The notes: generated from the sequence alone by a model not told the origin. Positions 1 through 10,110 are shown, counted from the first letter of the stretch. The stretch is 64,000 bases of DNA from Bathymodiolus brooksi (GCA_963680875.1 OY804580.1:98609353-98673352), one strand, 5' to 3'. Numbers and translations are program-made.

Positions 1-159
1 TATTGTATTTCAAAATTTAAATGGTAACATCTTTGATATATGTAACACAACACACCAGCAGATATCTTCTTCAAAACTCAAAATACAAACAGTTTAAACA
101 ATAGCATATCCATCGAGAAAAGACAGAACACTGAGGGGAGTGTGTCTACTCAAGAAAGT

Positions 160-357
160 ACAAAGGGGTAATCAGAATCCGTAAATCGAAGAAGAACAGA
201 CAACACAATGGTCAAAAGAAAAAGTACAAAAGGACAAAAAAGTATGTACAAAGCATACACATAAAACTAAAGATCAAGTAACACGAACCCCACTGAAAAG
301 CGGGGTGAACTGAGGTGCTCCGGATGGGTAAGCAGTTCCTGATCCACTAGCGGCACT
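160..357 (+). repeat. Dispersed mussel-type repeat A, copy
   Basis: Resembles 11950-12120 closely, and appears in reverse at 9545-9600, 13000-13160, 14500-14660, 17115-17280, 53565-53720 and 55085-55230. Recurrent blocks are an AATCAGAATCCGTAAATCGA-like start, a CTAAAGATCAAG-AAC core, and a GGTGCTCCGG..GGTAAGCAGTTCC end. I recall this family from Mytilus sequence. No coding function is seen. Confidence 0.75.
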
Positions 358-359
358 AG

Positions 360-1290
360 TAAAACATTTATCATAGATCTTAGAACTAGATTATTGGGTA
401 ATAAACAATGATATCAATATGAATACAGTTATTTTGTGGCCGTCAATATTATTATAGCAAAATAAATACACTAAAATTACATTAAAAAGCAAAAAAACAC
501 AAGCCTATTTTGGTTATCTTGTTTGGTCCCTTTGGTTTATTTGCTCCCAAAGACTTTTAAATACCAATCTTTTAATTATTAGCTTATCTGGTGACAGTTA
601 TTCTAGAAACACGTCGTGCACACTAAATTAGTTATCCGTCATCTTTAGATCATTCAAACACATTTTGTCACCTGATTATAAAATTGCTATGTGCTGCTTC
701 TCTATTGAGCACTCAGTATTAAGAAGTAAGAGCGCAAATAATGATTGGCTTGTAATCAGGTTAATGTTTCCGACTGTGGCCACATGCATATTCATATTTG
801 ACAATTGTTCCAGTTCCACCATAAAAACTCCAGCCAAGCTTGTTGATCTAGTAAAAATCGGACATCCTCATAATCATTTCATCTAAATATAACTTGTTCT
901 CGCCATGATATAGCTGAAAAACCCTCACGTGGAGTAAAACGACAATCAATTGTTGAGTTTAAAGTCAGATAAATTCCTTGTACTTGTAATTTGCGTGAAT
1001 AGTGTTTATAATTATTGAAATATTGATACCATTGCTTTTATCATTTTTTATCAGAATGTTGTATCACAATGTTGTATTGAAATACCAACCAACAAGATTT
1101 AACCATTCGTACGTGATATATTTGTTGATAATTAAAATCTAACCTTTACAGGCAACTTGAAGATTATTTATATGCCCAAATTTGTCATTGGTATTGTCAC
1201 AGCCATGTGAGCAGGCCATCTTGCGACATTTATAACTCGTCATGTATTCATGCTGCAATGTAAATCTTTAGGTTTTTATTTTATGTCGAC
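360..1290. other. AT-rich stretch with no recognised gene
   Basis: No convincing exon, RNA gene or complete element was found. Around 925-950 there is a short match to mussel-type repeat sequence (CCTCACGTGGAGTAAAACGA). The short open frame at 665-886 lacks protein-like composition. Confidence 0.4.
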
Positions 1291-1299
1291 TTTAATAGA

Positions 1300-1475
1300 A
1301 CTAATAAAATGGAAAACAAAAAATATCACATCGTCGGAACATTTCCAAAATTCATCTAGAAAAACCGTAGAAAGAGTCAAAATTGATACCTCTAACATAC
1401 AAATACATGAACGCGCACTTTTCTGACATGGCACAGGCGCATAAACAAAATGTAAGCGAGTTAATCTAGTTGTAT
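1300..1475 (+). repeat. Dispersed repeat B, copy
   Basis: Shares an ordered set of words with 25620-25770 and 54805-54985: AATAAAATGGAAAACAAA, CGTAGAAAGAG.CAAAA, then a conserved tail reading GGCGG.G.TA.ACTAGTTTTATGG in the other two copies. The family is non-coding and dispersed. Confidence 0.6.
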
Positions 1476-1674
1476 ATGATAAATCCGAGATATTTATATT
1501 TTCAATAATACGTTTTACAACTATATTTTTATATACATTTTATATATTTAATAATGGTAGCTTGTAAAGATCTACATTTTTTAATATGTACATAATAAAA
1601 GCAAGATGTTCTACTGAATTTAAAATAAGTTTTTAGACAGTATATGTTGTCACTATAATTGAACGTTAGAGAAA

Positions 1675-1865
1675 ACCAAGTGTGCAATCATGAATGGATA
1701 AACTAGAGACATTGGCAAGATAGGGCACATAAAACACAGGACGAAGATAAATAAAAGGCAAGCATACAACACAATACAGAAAGCTAAAATTTTGAGCAAC
1801 ACAGGCCCACCAAATTTTGGGGTGAACCATGGTGCAGACGATTGGTAGTCCAATATATATAGTGA
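1675..1865 (+). repeat. Dispersed repeat A, diverged copy
   Basis: Contains the recognisable core AAAGCTAAAATTTTGAGCAA followed by CACAGGCCCACCAAATTTTG, matching the repeat A consensus. The reverse-strand open frame across it (1653-1955) is a repeat translation and is not called as a gene. Confidence 0.55.
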
Positions 1866-1986
1866 AGTTATCGAGTACCATTGGACTACCAATAGTCTGT
1901 TGAAAACCCGTCTGTCAAACAGGACAAATATTTTGTCGATCACAAAATCTAACATTTGAATGATTTAGACCAGTATATATTTATTA

Positions 1987-2237
1987 TTATATTTTGAATT
2001 GTTTTTTACAAAGTACTTCATGAATTAGTTCTCCTAAATAGTCATTTAAGTCATGAAAAGGAATATATACATACAATATATCTATATTGTCGTAAAGTAT
2101 CAAAATTGCTGTACGAGCTTTAGAGTTTTTATGTCCTTTTTTCCAGCGTGTGCAAATTAATTTTAAATTGTCCGACAAAGTGCCCATATTGTGTGTATCC
2201 TGCAATGTCAAAAAACCCAAAGCAACTGCTAAATTGT
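1987..2237 (-). CDS. Candidate terminal exon, hydrophobic start, unknown protein
   Basis: On the minus strand a pyrimidine-rich stretch ends in AG at 2238-2239. An open frame then runs from 2237 (entered with two bases, phase 1) to a stop at 1987. It starts with a hydrophobic run (NLAVALGFLTLQ) and continues for about 80 codons (CTRWKKGHKNSKAR, ending CKKQFKI). Its first 65 bases are clearly homologous to 25312-25376, where the same segment sits between a good acceptor and a GTAAGT donor. This suggests two paralogous exons coding the end of a signal peptide. No first exon was identified, and a repeat origin is possible. Confidence 0.3.
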
Positions 2238-2394
2238 CTTAAAATGAGCACAACCAGCGTTATTCGAATAATATATATATATTATCGGTATCGTTGCACA
2301 ATCTTCTAGACTTCTATAATGTATTTTGTTTGTGCTGCATCGTCATGTCTCGACGATCCGTTACTCATTAAGTTCTCTGGTTGGTAGATTCCCT

Positions 2395-2872
2395 TAGACT
2401 TTATATATATTTAGCATTAATCTAGTATCCTTAGTAACTTTGAGATCCAGTGGGACAGATATATTGTATGGTTGTCACTTGCTTCTAGACGTTTGTATAA
2501 TATACTTTATTCCTGTGACTGTATAATGAATTCTTCATTATCCTATACAATATATTAAAAATTGCTGAGTTAGATTGCTGTCAAATTATAATATTAAGTA
2601 TATATGTACCATCTACACACGCTTATACACATGTCTTACGTGTATCCCTAGATTTGCCTTACGAGAAAAGGTAACACTACGATTATTGAAGCTCCTTTTT
2701 TAGGGAGTGGATGTAGTCGAGTGGTCTAGGGCGCTGGACGTAAGGCTAAGCGAATGATGCTGTAGTGTATCAATGGTGTGGGTTCAAATCCCGTCGAGGG
2801 AGGAACAACAATTTGACAGCTCTAAAATCTAATTCTAACACTGTTTGGTTTAATTTTCAGACGTATATATAT
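2395..2872 (+). repeat. 470-bp repeat unit with tRNA-like region, single copy
   Basis: Plus-orientation copy of the unit that forms the array at 56628-60160. The part at about 2705-2805 looks tRNA-derived. It has an A-box-like TAGTCGAGTGGTCTAGGGCG and a B-box GGGTTCAAATCCC, with long spacing as in Leu/Ser-type tRNAs. I cannot fold a proper acceptor and anticodon stem, so I call it a tRNA-related repeat rather than a tRNA gene. Unusually, about 300 bp of unit precedes the tRNA-like part, unlike a standard SINE head. Confidence 0.7.
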
Positions 2873-2928
2873 ATATATAAAAGAAATTATTAAAAAAAGA
2901 ACAAAACGGATTTTTCACAACATTCTTG

Positions 2929-2962
2929 TACTAACGTTTTCACTACTGTTGCAGATCTTCAG
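2929..2962 (-). ncRNA. Hammerhead-like motif in a PLE tail (copy 1)
   Basis: On the minus strand, downstream of the PLE remnant at 3142-3435, the order is CTGAAGA (matches the hammerhead CUGANGA box), a short stem CTGC/GTAG around AACA, GAAAAC, then GTTAGTA. The extra A in the GAAA box and a poor stem I argue against an active ribozyme. Hammerhead ribozymes are known from PLE terminal repeats, so the location fits. Confidence 0.35.
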
Positions 2963-3141
2963 GTACAATGTTTATAAGTGTATATATATGACGTTAACAA
3001 TAGTGTGACGTTAACAATATAAAGGGAGTCTATAATATTACGTTTTCGCGGTAAAATATATTACCTATAAAATTAATTAAGTTGCTATAAGATTAATAAA
3101 AATCTTTAAAGTCATTGTAAGATTAACGAAAATCTTTAAAG

Positions 3142-3435
3142 TCATTTATCATTTAACGAAGGTTTAAGAATATTAATTAATAAAGTTTCTTTTCTTCTTC
3201 TTAAAAAATCACCCTCTGTATTAACTTTATACAGCGGGAATATTTTGAAATGTTCTCCAGAACAATGATGGAAATGTTCATTAGCTCTTATTATAGTAAG
3301 GTCCTGGTGCCTTGTTTGTTGTCTATGAACAGTCATTCGAGTCCGCAATTCATTTTTGGCTTCACCTACATAGAATTCTCCACATTAGAGCAAATAATTG
3401 CGTATACAAGATTCTTAGTTTTGCATGATATATCT
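3142..3435 (-). pseudogene. PLE GIY-YIG endonuclease fragment (remnant 1)
   Basis: The minus-strand frame from 3348 to 3142 reads like the C-terminal half of a retroelement GIY-YIG domain: RTRMTVHRQQTRHQ, then FKIFPLY and a closing LRRRKETLLINILKPSLN. Upstream (to about 3435) the nucleotides encode NLVYAIICSN in another frame, where the GIY-YIG core would begin, so one or more frameshifts separate the halves. It is a dead fragment without its reverse transcriptase. It differs clearly from the copies at 60.9-63.8 kb and so represents another PLE lineage. Confidence 0.6.
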
Positions 3436-3568
3436 TGCATAACTGTAAAAGTCCGTCATATATATATATAAACGTCTAAAATGTTAGCACAACGATATCA
3501 AAAAAAGATGTTAAAATGTAACAAATATAACTATAAGTCTACAAAAAGACTATAATTATAATTAAATC

Positions 3569-3603
3569 GACGGATATTTCGCTTGACCGACAAGCTTTAT
3601 CAG
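3569..3603 (-). ncRNA. Hammerhead-like motif in a PLE tail (copy 2)
   Basis: On the minus strand: CTGATAA, A, a five-pair stem GCTTG/CAAGC closed by TCGGT, GAAA, TATCC, GTC. It lies downstream of the PLE remnant at 3833-4432. The layout equals copy 3 at 60448-60482, but four of five stem pairs differ with compensation. The canonical CUGANGA box has A in place of its second G, so activity is doubtful. Confidence 0.4.
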
Positions 3604-3832
3604 CGTCTGTAATCTGATTTGAAAAATTGTCACGAGACCATCAGTTATCGTGACGTAAATTACTAAAAATCATAATTTTGAACTTTATACTTTATATTAT
3701 TCAAGTATATATGTACACTTATTTATAAACAATATGAAAAGAATGAGAAAATGTAATGATGAAGTTTACCAACTGGCTAAGGACCAGGCACTGGTTAAAA
3801 AGTTAAAAAACAAAAGATTTAGGCCTTTTTGT

Positions 3833-4432
3833 TTATGCCTTCCGGATGTAATGTTTACAACTCGCGGATCCAAAAACTCTCTCTTTTCTGTCTTTGATTT
3901 TCTTTCCAACTTGGATTGTGGTCAATGATATAAATTTTGGATCCTTTGAATGCCCCGGCGACACAAAGTGTTGACTCACGGGCAAGAGCGTCTTTTTCTT
4001 AAGGTCACTTCTGGGTCCATACATTCTTTTGTTGAATGGTTGGACACTTTCTCCTACGTACTGCGACCCGCAGACGTGACAGTCAAGGAGGTAAACCACA
4101 TTAGGTGTTTTGCAATTGATATTGCAAAATATCTTACACTCCTTTCCTGTCGTCTTGCTATGAAACGCTTGTGTGTGTTGCAATTGGAGACAGCACTTGC
4201 AACGCTTGTCACCACATTGTTTACACTGGCCGACCGTCGATGAAGGTCTAGATACCGCAGCTCTAACCAGTGTATCCTTAATGCTTTTAGGTCGCCGGAA
4301 CGCTACAACGGGTGGTTCAGGGAACAACTTGGCCAGCGTTTCACTTTTTTCAATTTCTTTCCAATGATGACATTTATTTATCATTTTTGTTTGTTTGCAC
4401 AGTATCGTTAACACTTGTTTCCGATCCGACAT
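3833..4432 (-). pseudogene. PLE C-terminal GIY-YIG endonuclease fragment (remnant 2)
   Basis: An open minus-strand frame of about 200 codons matches the C-terminal region of Penelope-like elements. It has a linker (PEPPVVAFRRPKSIKDTLVR), a Cys-rich zinc-binding-like segment (QCKQCGDKRCKCC), and then the GIY-YIG core (NVVYLLDCHVCGSQYVGES). In active elements this endonuclease nicks DNA for target-primed reverse transcription. The reverse transcriptase is absent. The C-terminus has lost the usual Glu-Phe-Trp-Ile pattern seen in the 61-63 kb copies, so it is a truncated relic. Confidence 0.75.
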
Positions 4433-4439
4433 CTCGTAG

Positions 4440-5225
4440 GTTCATACGTTGGCTACTTTTTCAGACGTTTATAGAATAGAATAGAATAGTTTTATTAAAT
4501 CAATCAAGAAGCCCGTGAGAGCACAGAATTACAGACATTTGCATTTTACACTTACAATGATTTTGATGACTAGTAACATATATGACATATATAAAAAGAA
4601 TAAAAACAAGTATAGATGATCGACACTGCAGGGGCGAAACCACCCATAGTAAGAACAAACTATGGCAGTTTATAGCTATTATTATGATATACATAAAAAA
4701 TATATATTATACAAATATAATATGATGCAGATATAACATGGTGTTCATATCACGAATACTGTTTTATCTTTAAGTAAGGTTAAATTTGCAATGTATATAT
4801 ATAGAGGCCTAGAAGATTGTGCAACGATACCGATAAAGATGTTACAAAATATATATTGACAAAATTTTCGATCAAAAAATGACCTTCTTCAACGTCTTTC
4901 AAAATTAGACTGAGTTTGTAGTGATTAGATGGTATAATTACAACTCACTAAATAGTCAGGCGACAAAGTGTGACGCATTTGAGAATGTTAAAGATTATCG
5001 TTAATTAAAGGTGGTGAACACAAATCCTTAACTTTGTGACAGTAGTAAAATATTCGTTGACTATAAACACTGTGAAAGAAAATATACATAAAAACCTATT
5101 GTTTTCTGTTAATAACGTCCGGATGTAAAACACGGAGTTCTTTAATCCAAAATCTTTCCCGATTCTTATGATGAAAATCACTCCACAGACAGTTCTGTTC
5201 AATTGGGAAAGATATAAAAATATAG
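4440..5225. other. AT-rich stretch with no recognised gene
   Basis: Near 4475-4500 there is a short (AATAG)n run of the kind found at 3' ends of some non-LTR elements. Otherwise no exon, RNA gene or complete repeat is recognised. Confidence 0.35.
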
Positions 5226-6075
5226 CTTCAATAGTCGAAGTGTTATCTTGTCTCGCAAGGAAAATCTAGAGATAGACATAAGACATGTGTCTAAGCGTGA
5301 GTAGATGGTACATATATACTTAATATTGCAATTTGACAGCAGTCTAACTCCGTAATTATTAATATATTGTATAGGATAATGAAGAATTCATTATACAGTC
5401 ACAGGAAATAAAGTATATTATACAAACATCAAAGCAGGTGACAACCATACAATATATCTGTCCCACTGGATCTCAAAGTTACTTGTGATACTAGGTTAAT
5501 ACTAAATAGTATATACGTCTGAAAATTAAACCAAACAGTGTTAGAATTAGATCTTTGAGCTTTCAAATATTTCCTCTTCCCTCGACGAGATTTGAACTCA
5601 AACCATTGATTTACTGCAGCACCAATCGCTTAGCCTTATGTCAAGCGCCTTAGACCACTCGACCACATCCGCTATATAAAAATACAGCTTCAATAGTCGA
5701 AGTGTTACCTTGTCTCGTAAGGAAAATCTAGATATAGACATAAGACATGTGTGTAAGCGTGTGTTGATGGTACATATATACTTAGTATTATAATTTGACA
5801 GCAATCTAACTCAGCAATCTTTACTATATTGTATGGGATAATGAAGAATTTCATTATACAGTCACAAGAAATAAAGTATATTATACAAACATCTAAGCAG
5901 GTGACAACCATACAATATATCTGTCCCACTGGACCTCAAAGTTACGTGTGATACTAGGTTAATACTAAATATTATATACATCTAAAAATTAAACCAAACA
6001 GTGTTAGAATTAGATCTTTGAGCTGTCAAATTTTTGTTCTTCCCTCGACGGGATTTGAACTCACACCATAAATAT
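5225..6075 (-). repeat. Two diverged 470-bp repeat units in tandem
   Basis: Two minus-orientation copies lie head to tail, with tRNA-like parts at about 5575-5670 and 6040-6070 (the second truncated). Identity to the 56.6-60.2 kb array is visibly lower than among array members, so these are older. At 6080-6145 follows a PLE tail fragment shared with 60365-60432. Confidence 0.65.
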
Positions 6076-6155
6076 ATATAAATGTCTGAAATGGTTTGTA
6101 AAACAACACCAAGTACACAAAACAAAGTAATAAAGAATTAAACACTATATATTTA

Positions 6156-6307
6156 AGGAATATTTGAAATTGTTGAACAGGATATACGATATAACCTGGT
6201 TTGGGTCAGTTTACGCTTAAAAAACCGCGAAGCAGTTTATGAAAAGCGTAAACTGACCCAAACCAGGTTGTGCAAGTATAACCTGTTCAACAATTTCAAA
6301 TATTCCT
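6156..6307. mobile_element. Small foldback element (hairpin)
   Basis: Near-perfect inverted repeat. The left arm starts AGGAATATTTGAAATTGTTG and includes AACCTGGTTTGGGTCAGTTT. The right arm is its reverse complement ending at 6307, with a loop of about 20 bases. Arms are about 66 bases with one small interruption. No ORF. It would form a long RNA hairpin if transcribed. Confidence 0.8.
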
Positions 6308-6577
6308 CATAATTTAATTTTTACAACAAAATTTAATGATTCCTCGATTTTAATTACGATTATTTCATGTGACTATTTGAATTTGTCGTTGGCGGATGAA
6401 CATGTTGGTGGCGTCACAATACCAACCAAGGTTATCGAGTATAACCAAAATTTTGTCCAGGCGGATTAGCCAATCAGATTGAAATTTTCAAATCAAATTA
6501 AATTATATATATATACATTCAATATATGAATATATGTATTCAAGCTATTTCATAACTGATTACTTATTTGTACTCAC

Positions 6578-6720
6578 TGCACGTTCGGTATTGTGAAAGT
6601 TTTCAAGCATTTCCTCTATGTTGCATCCTTCCCTGCACTCTTCGTCAGAACTTCTTTTGTGTCGTTTCAGAAATCTAACTGCGTGCTTTTTGTCAATGTA
6701 TGGTGTGAATTCATTCTCAT
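6578..6720 (-). CDS. Exon 3: propeptide plus Gla domain
   Basis: The acceptor TTTATTTTGCAG ends at 6721 and the donor GTGAGTA starts at 6577. The 143 bases are two leading bases plus 47 codons, so phase 1 in and 0 out. Glutamates occur in the Gla-type pattern around the Cys pair (EEC.EGC..EE...NF). A proline-free basic site KRHKR separates propeptide and mature protein. A chance open frame is unlikely given the combined motif, splice sites and phase agreement. Confidence 0.78.
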
Positions 6721-8801
6721 CTGCAAAATAAATAAAATGATGGGAAGAAATTTAAGGAATACATATGTTACATTCCATTTACAGGTACATCTACTTATTT
6801 TAATTAGAATAATAATTTTATACAATTATAGTACTTTGGTGCGATCAATACATGTTTTACACCAATAAATGTACATAGACAAAGGATCGATAAAAACATG
6901 TATTGACTGATATAAGTTTATTTATAATATCTTATTATATATGAAAAAAAAATGATTTGCTAATCCAAATATACTACATATGCAGCATCTTATGGAATGT
7001 TGTTGTATATAAATGGAAAGTTCACAATGGGAAAATTAAATCCATCTCTTTTTGATCTGTAGTATCCTTTATTTTAATTTTAAAGTTCAGTTGAATATAT
7101 ATATGATCAACATAGTCCCCAAACTTTGAATTGAGTAGTGCACGGGCATCTATATAAGGGAACGTTGAAATTAAACGACCGGTCTAGTTGTTTTCTTCTT
7201 TTTCTTAGTAAAACCTATACATATAGTCTGCTTCGTATAAAACAAATATATTTACCATATATTCTAATAAAATGTAACACTACTGTGGATGATAATATCA
7301 ATTATTTGCACACTAAGTAATACTCACGTTGTGTAGCATTAACACACAGAATGGAGACTTCTGAAATACAATAACAAATACATAATTTGTCTTCTTATTT
7401 TATGGCTTGCCGTGTGGTGAAGTTCCTTGACTTCAGACAAGCATAGCACAATTGACACGGATCCGTGCCCCATCTGCTTCCGCAACGTTTATGGTTACAA
7501 GAGACCACGTTCGGGTGTATCAGGAGTCAGTTCATTTCCCGTCTTTGACCCACAAACACGTATATGGTAGTCATTATACAGCTGAAGCATTGCCGAAAGT
7601 GACGATCAACTCCAATAATCAAAACAAGTCTTTCTTTTTTCTTTTTCTTTTTGGTTTGGCTTAAAAGAAAGGTGTGTCTGTTTCACTTACATGAACGTTT
7701 CTGTTGTCCACTCATTCGTTATTTCATATCTGGTTTATTTCGGTTCTATCCCTATTTATATTTATATTTCACTTTTGGCTATATATATTCACACATGGTT
7801 ACCTTTTAACCGTTATGAACTTCTTCCAATTGACATCTTCATTTTATTGAATTTGCCAAATATTATATCTAAACTGTATTATTTTCGCTTTTCATATATT
7901 ACATTGTATTTGCATACATTTTTGTAGTAATGTGCGTGATAGAGTGTTAAATATTTATTCTAAAACATATATACAGTCCTTCTAATTAGTCTAATCACTT
8001 CAACTACCTATTAAACTGTCGATTTTTCTTACTATTTACCGGATGGGAGCACTTTTTCTGTATTTGTAAACTCCCACTGTGGTGTCAGGCACAATAATAA
8101 CAGTATGTGTAAAATTAATTCCCCAGTATGTAGTGTTCTTTGAAACCCCATATTAGGGTACTGTAAAACACTGCATGACTAAATAACTACAAACATACCC
8201 AGATATAGCGCTTATCGGCAGAAGTAAAGAGTACGAATCGACTGTAGACTAAGGGCTATTTCACACTCATTTTAGAGTATAAGTAATGTTTATTATTTGA
8301 GGACCACACCGTGACGGTGAACCGAAGAACTGCAATAAAAATTGCTGTTCCGTTACTTAAATTGTGCAATGTAATTATTCGCGCTTGTTCATTGCCATCC
8401 ATATCCATTCTTACTAGGGACCGTCGTGGTTGTGATCGTATGGTAGTAGAATTTACAACTACCTATGTAACCCGTGTCTATCACCACTAAAGTTGTGAGT
8501 TCCAACCCCGTTCATGACGAGGTCTACTCGATACAACATCATGTGATAAAGTTTGCGAATGATTTGCGACAGGGCGGTGGTTTTCTCCGGGTACTCCGGT
8601 TTCCTCTACCAATAAAACTGACCGCCACGAAATAACTGAAATATTGTTGAAAGTGGCAATAAACACCATAAACCAAACAAACCTTTCTTACTACAGCAAT
8701 GTTCCTGATTGGTGTAATTGTGTTATAAAATATCAATTAAGTCAGTTAAGTAGTTACTTACCTACGAAGAAGAGGAGAATGATACATGTCATCAAACCCA
8801 T
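6578..8801 (-). CDS. Secreted Gla-domain protein, 5' three exons
   Basis: Exons at 8801-8762, 7360-7328 and 6720-6578 join through introns with good GT-AG sites and matching phases (1, then 1). The product begins with a signal peptide ([17 protein letters not shown]), then a propeptide ([18 protein letters not shown]), then a Gla-like domain ([20 protein letters not shown]). Relative to the KR cleavage site, Tyr -16, Ala -10, Leu -6 and Arg -1 match the gamma-carboxylase recognition pattern of vertebrate vitamin K-dependent precursors. The Gla exon ends at NTERA, where clotting-factor genes also have a phase-0 intron. In family terms, Gla residues bind calcium and membranes. Oddities: C-x3-C instead of C-x4-C, and a short N-terminal loop. 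The 3' exons (phase 0 entry) were not found; they may lie further left or beyond the window. Confidence 0.72.
6970..7095 (-). pseudogene. Reverse transcriptase remnant in Gla intron 2
   Basis: The minus strand reads ELKIKDTTD and, further on, [18 protein letters not shown]. This is a conserved C-terminal stretch of a retroelement reverse transcriptase family whose larger remnant lies at 18440-19005. It is short, frameshifted and non-functional. Confidence 0.5.
7328..7360 (-). CDS. Exon 2: 33-nt micro-exon of the Gla gene
   Basis: Flanked by TTGTATTTCAG and GTGAGTATT. It encodes the end of the signal peptide ([10 protein letters not shown]). Both ends are phase 1 and the length is a multiple of three, so skipping it would keep the frame and shorten the secretion signal. 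Confidence 0.65.
7370..8410. other. Gla intron 1, unclassified part
   Basis: AT-rich intronic sequence. At 8220-8330 there is a diverged match to 55310-55400 (CACACTCATTTTAGAGTAT / CACACTCATCTTAGGGTAT), so part is an old dispersed repeat. No further exon is recognised. Confidence 0.35.
8414..8686 (+). mobile_element. tRNA-related SINE, full-length-like
   Basis: The head carries a degenerate A box (CGTGGTTGTGATCGTATGGT) and B box (GTGAGTTCCAACCCC). A conserved central segment GGTTTTCTCCGGGTACTCCG and a tail ATATTGTTGAAAGTGGCAAT follow. The same order is found at 54040-54290 and, reversed, at 43552-43770. It sits in intron 1 of the Gla gene, antisense to it. Confidence 0.75.
8762..8801 (-). 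CDS. Exon 1: start and signal peptide of the Gla gene
   Basis: The ATG at 8801-8799 begins 13 codons plus one base, ending at a perfect GTAAGT donor (8761). The hydrophobic run CIILLFFV identifies a secretion signal. The start is the first ATG after the conserved upstream segment and is the only one giving the phase needed by exon 2. Confidence 0.68.
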
Positions 8802-8804
8802 AGC

Positions 8805-8860
8805 TTATGTCTAAAACATATCATAAAGTAGACTTTTAAAATAGGCTAACGTTAAATAAC

Positions 8861-8909
<49 letters not shown>

Positions 8910-9160
8910 TGATGGTCTCTCATGGAACAATTCAGGCTATAACGACTTTCATACATTGCATCTGTCTAATCCTTTTCAGTACTTTTCTGAATAAAATATG
9001 TTTAAATTAAATCATGTCTATAACATATCATAAAGTAGACTTTTGATATAATCTAACGTTAAATAACATACAAGCAGGGATGAGAGGGAGAGATAAAGAA
9101 CTTATGATGGTCTCTCATGGAACAATTCACGCTATAACGACTTTCATACATAGCATATAT
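8805..9160. promoter_or_regulatory. Tandem duplication upstream of the Gla gene with a GA tract
   Basis: About 150 bases at 8808-8960 recur at 9012-9155, sharing ACATATCATAAAGTAGACTT, CTAACGTTAAATAACATA, CTTATGATGGTCTCTCATGG and CTATAACGACTTTCATACAT. The proximal copy contains a pure (GA) run of about 44 bases at 8862-8905, while the distal copy has only a short GA-rich part. The first copy starts 4-10 bases upstream of the ATG, so this is the 5' UTR and promoter region of the gene. Confidence 0.6.
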
Positions 9161-9544
9161 CCCAGTCAACTTGAGATACAGAATACTACAAACACCAGAA
9201 TTCAACTCCATATTTTGAGATTCAAATTGTACAAACAAAATTATTTAAATTTTCCAAATTCGACTGTTCCTATTGTATGTTATAACATCACATTAGCCCA
9301 TGAATATAAGTATCAAAGCTGATAACTCTAGACCCTATCTTTGATATCCAAATTTGTTTAGATAGATGCGTTACTGCTTTCCAACAAGGCAATAGAGAAA
9401 GAATTTCTAATTATGTGATCAACACATATTTTACGGTCGCTTTCTTGAATTGGTTTATCGATACCAAAATATATGTTCCCTTGTCATAACATTATCGCAA
9501 CGCTCTTACTCGATTCGGAAGTTATTTACTAGATTTTGAATATG

Positions 9545-9610
9545 GGTTTAACCACGGGTGCCACTAGTGGAGCAGGAACCACGTCATATTTCCGGAGCGT
9601 CTGATATCAT
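9545..9610 (-). repeat. Repeat A fragment
   Basis: GGGTGCCACTAGTGGAGCAG is the reverse complement of the repeat A end. The remainder to 9860 has no recognised feature. Confidence 0.5.
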
Positions 9611-9861
9611 CGGTGTTGGTTGGCGTTAGTGCTTCTCTTTTTTAAATTTCTTTCCAATATTTTTGAATAATGTTTGTCAATGTCTTTGTTTTCTATCATG
9701 GCTGTGTTGTTTTCTATTAACTTAAGGCATTTGATGATCATTCCTTTTTCGTACCTTCTGACTTTACATGTTTGCTGCATTAGATACCAATAATCCCAGA
9801 TATGAATTATACTTGAATGCCATTTGCACTGTACATAGTGAAGAGATAGACAGCTTGCACT

Positions 9862-10110
9862 AGACCAACACGCTTACCTGGATTTGCATAGTGCTAACAC
9901 GTTGACAATAATAGACATGTCGCTCCATCGAATACATTATTATTATTCCGTGAACCATCCTTTGCATTTACTACATGCATCGCAGATACGCAACAAACAC
10001 CAATTGTATAGTCTTTGGTTTGCCCAATCAGGGCTTGAACCAACGATATATTACACACGATGCATGTACGCTAGCTATTACGCTATCAATGCTGTTTTCA
10101 AGGTTTTATG
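9862..10110 (-). repeat. Dispersed repeat with tRNA-like B box
   Basis: CTAGACCAACACGCTTA..TGG at 9862 also occurs at 55462. On the minus strand, GCGTAATAGCTAGCG and GTTGGTTCAAGCCCTG (10080 to 10030) look like an A and B box pair. Probably another decayed SINE head. Confidence 0.4.

Larger units (their letters stand above)
2281..4830. repeat. Block bounded by short inverted copies
   Basis: About 27 bases at 2284-2312 (TATCGGTATCGTTGCACAAT, then CTTCTAG) recur as the reverse complement near 4803-4831. They bracket a 470-bp repeat unit and two PLE remnants, so they may mark the ends of a composite insertion or simply two copies of another repeat. Confidence 0.35.

Noticed and set aside
2705..2805. 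Functional tRNA gene (Leu or Ser type)
   Set aside because: A and B boxes are present but the acceptor and anticodon stems do not fold convincingly, and the unit is a dispersed repeat.
3250..3471. Plus-strand 73-codon ORF
   Set aside because: Shadow of the minus-strand GIY-YIG remnant.
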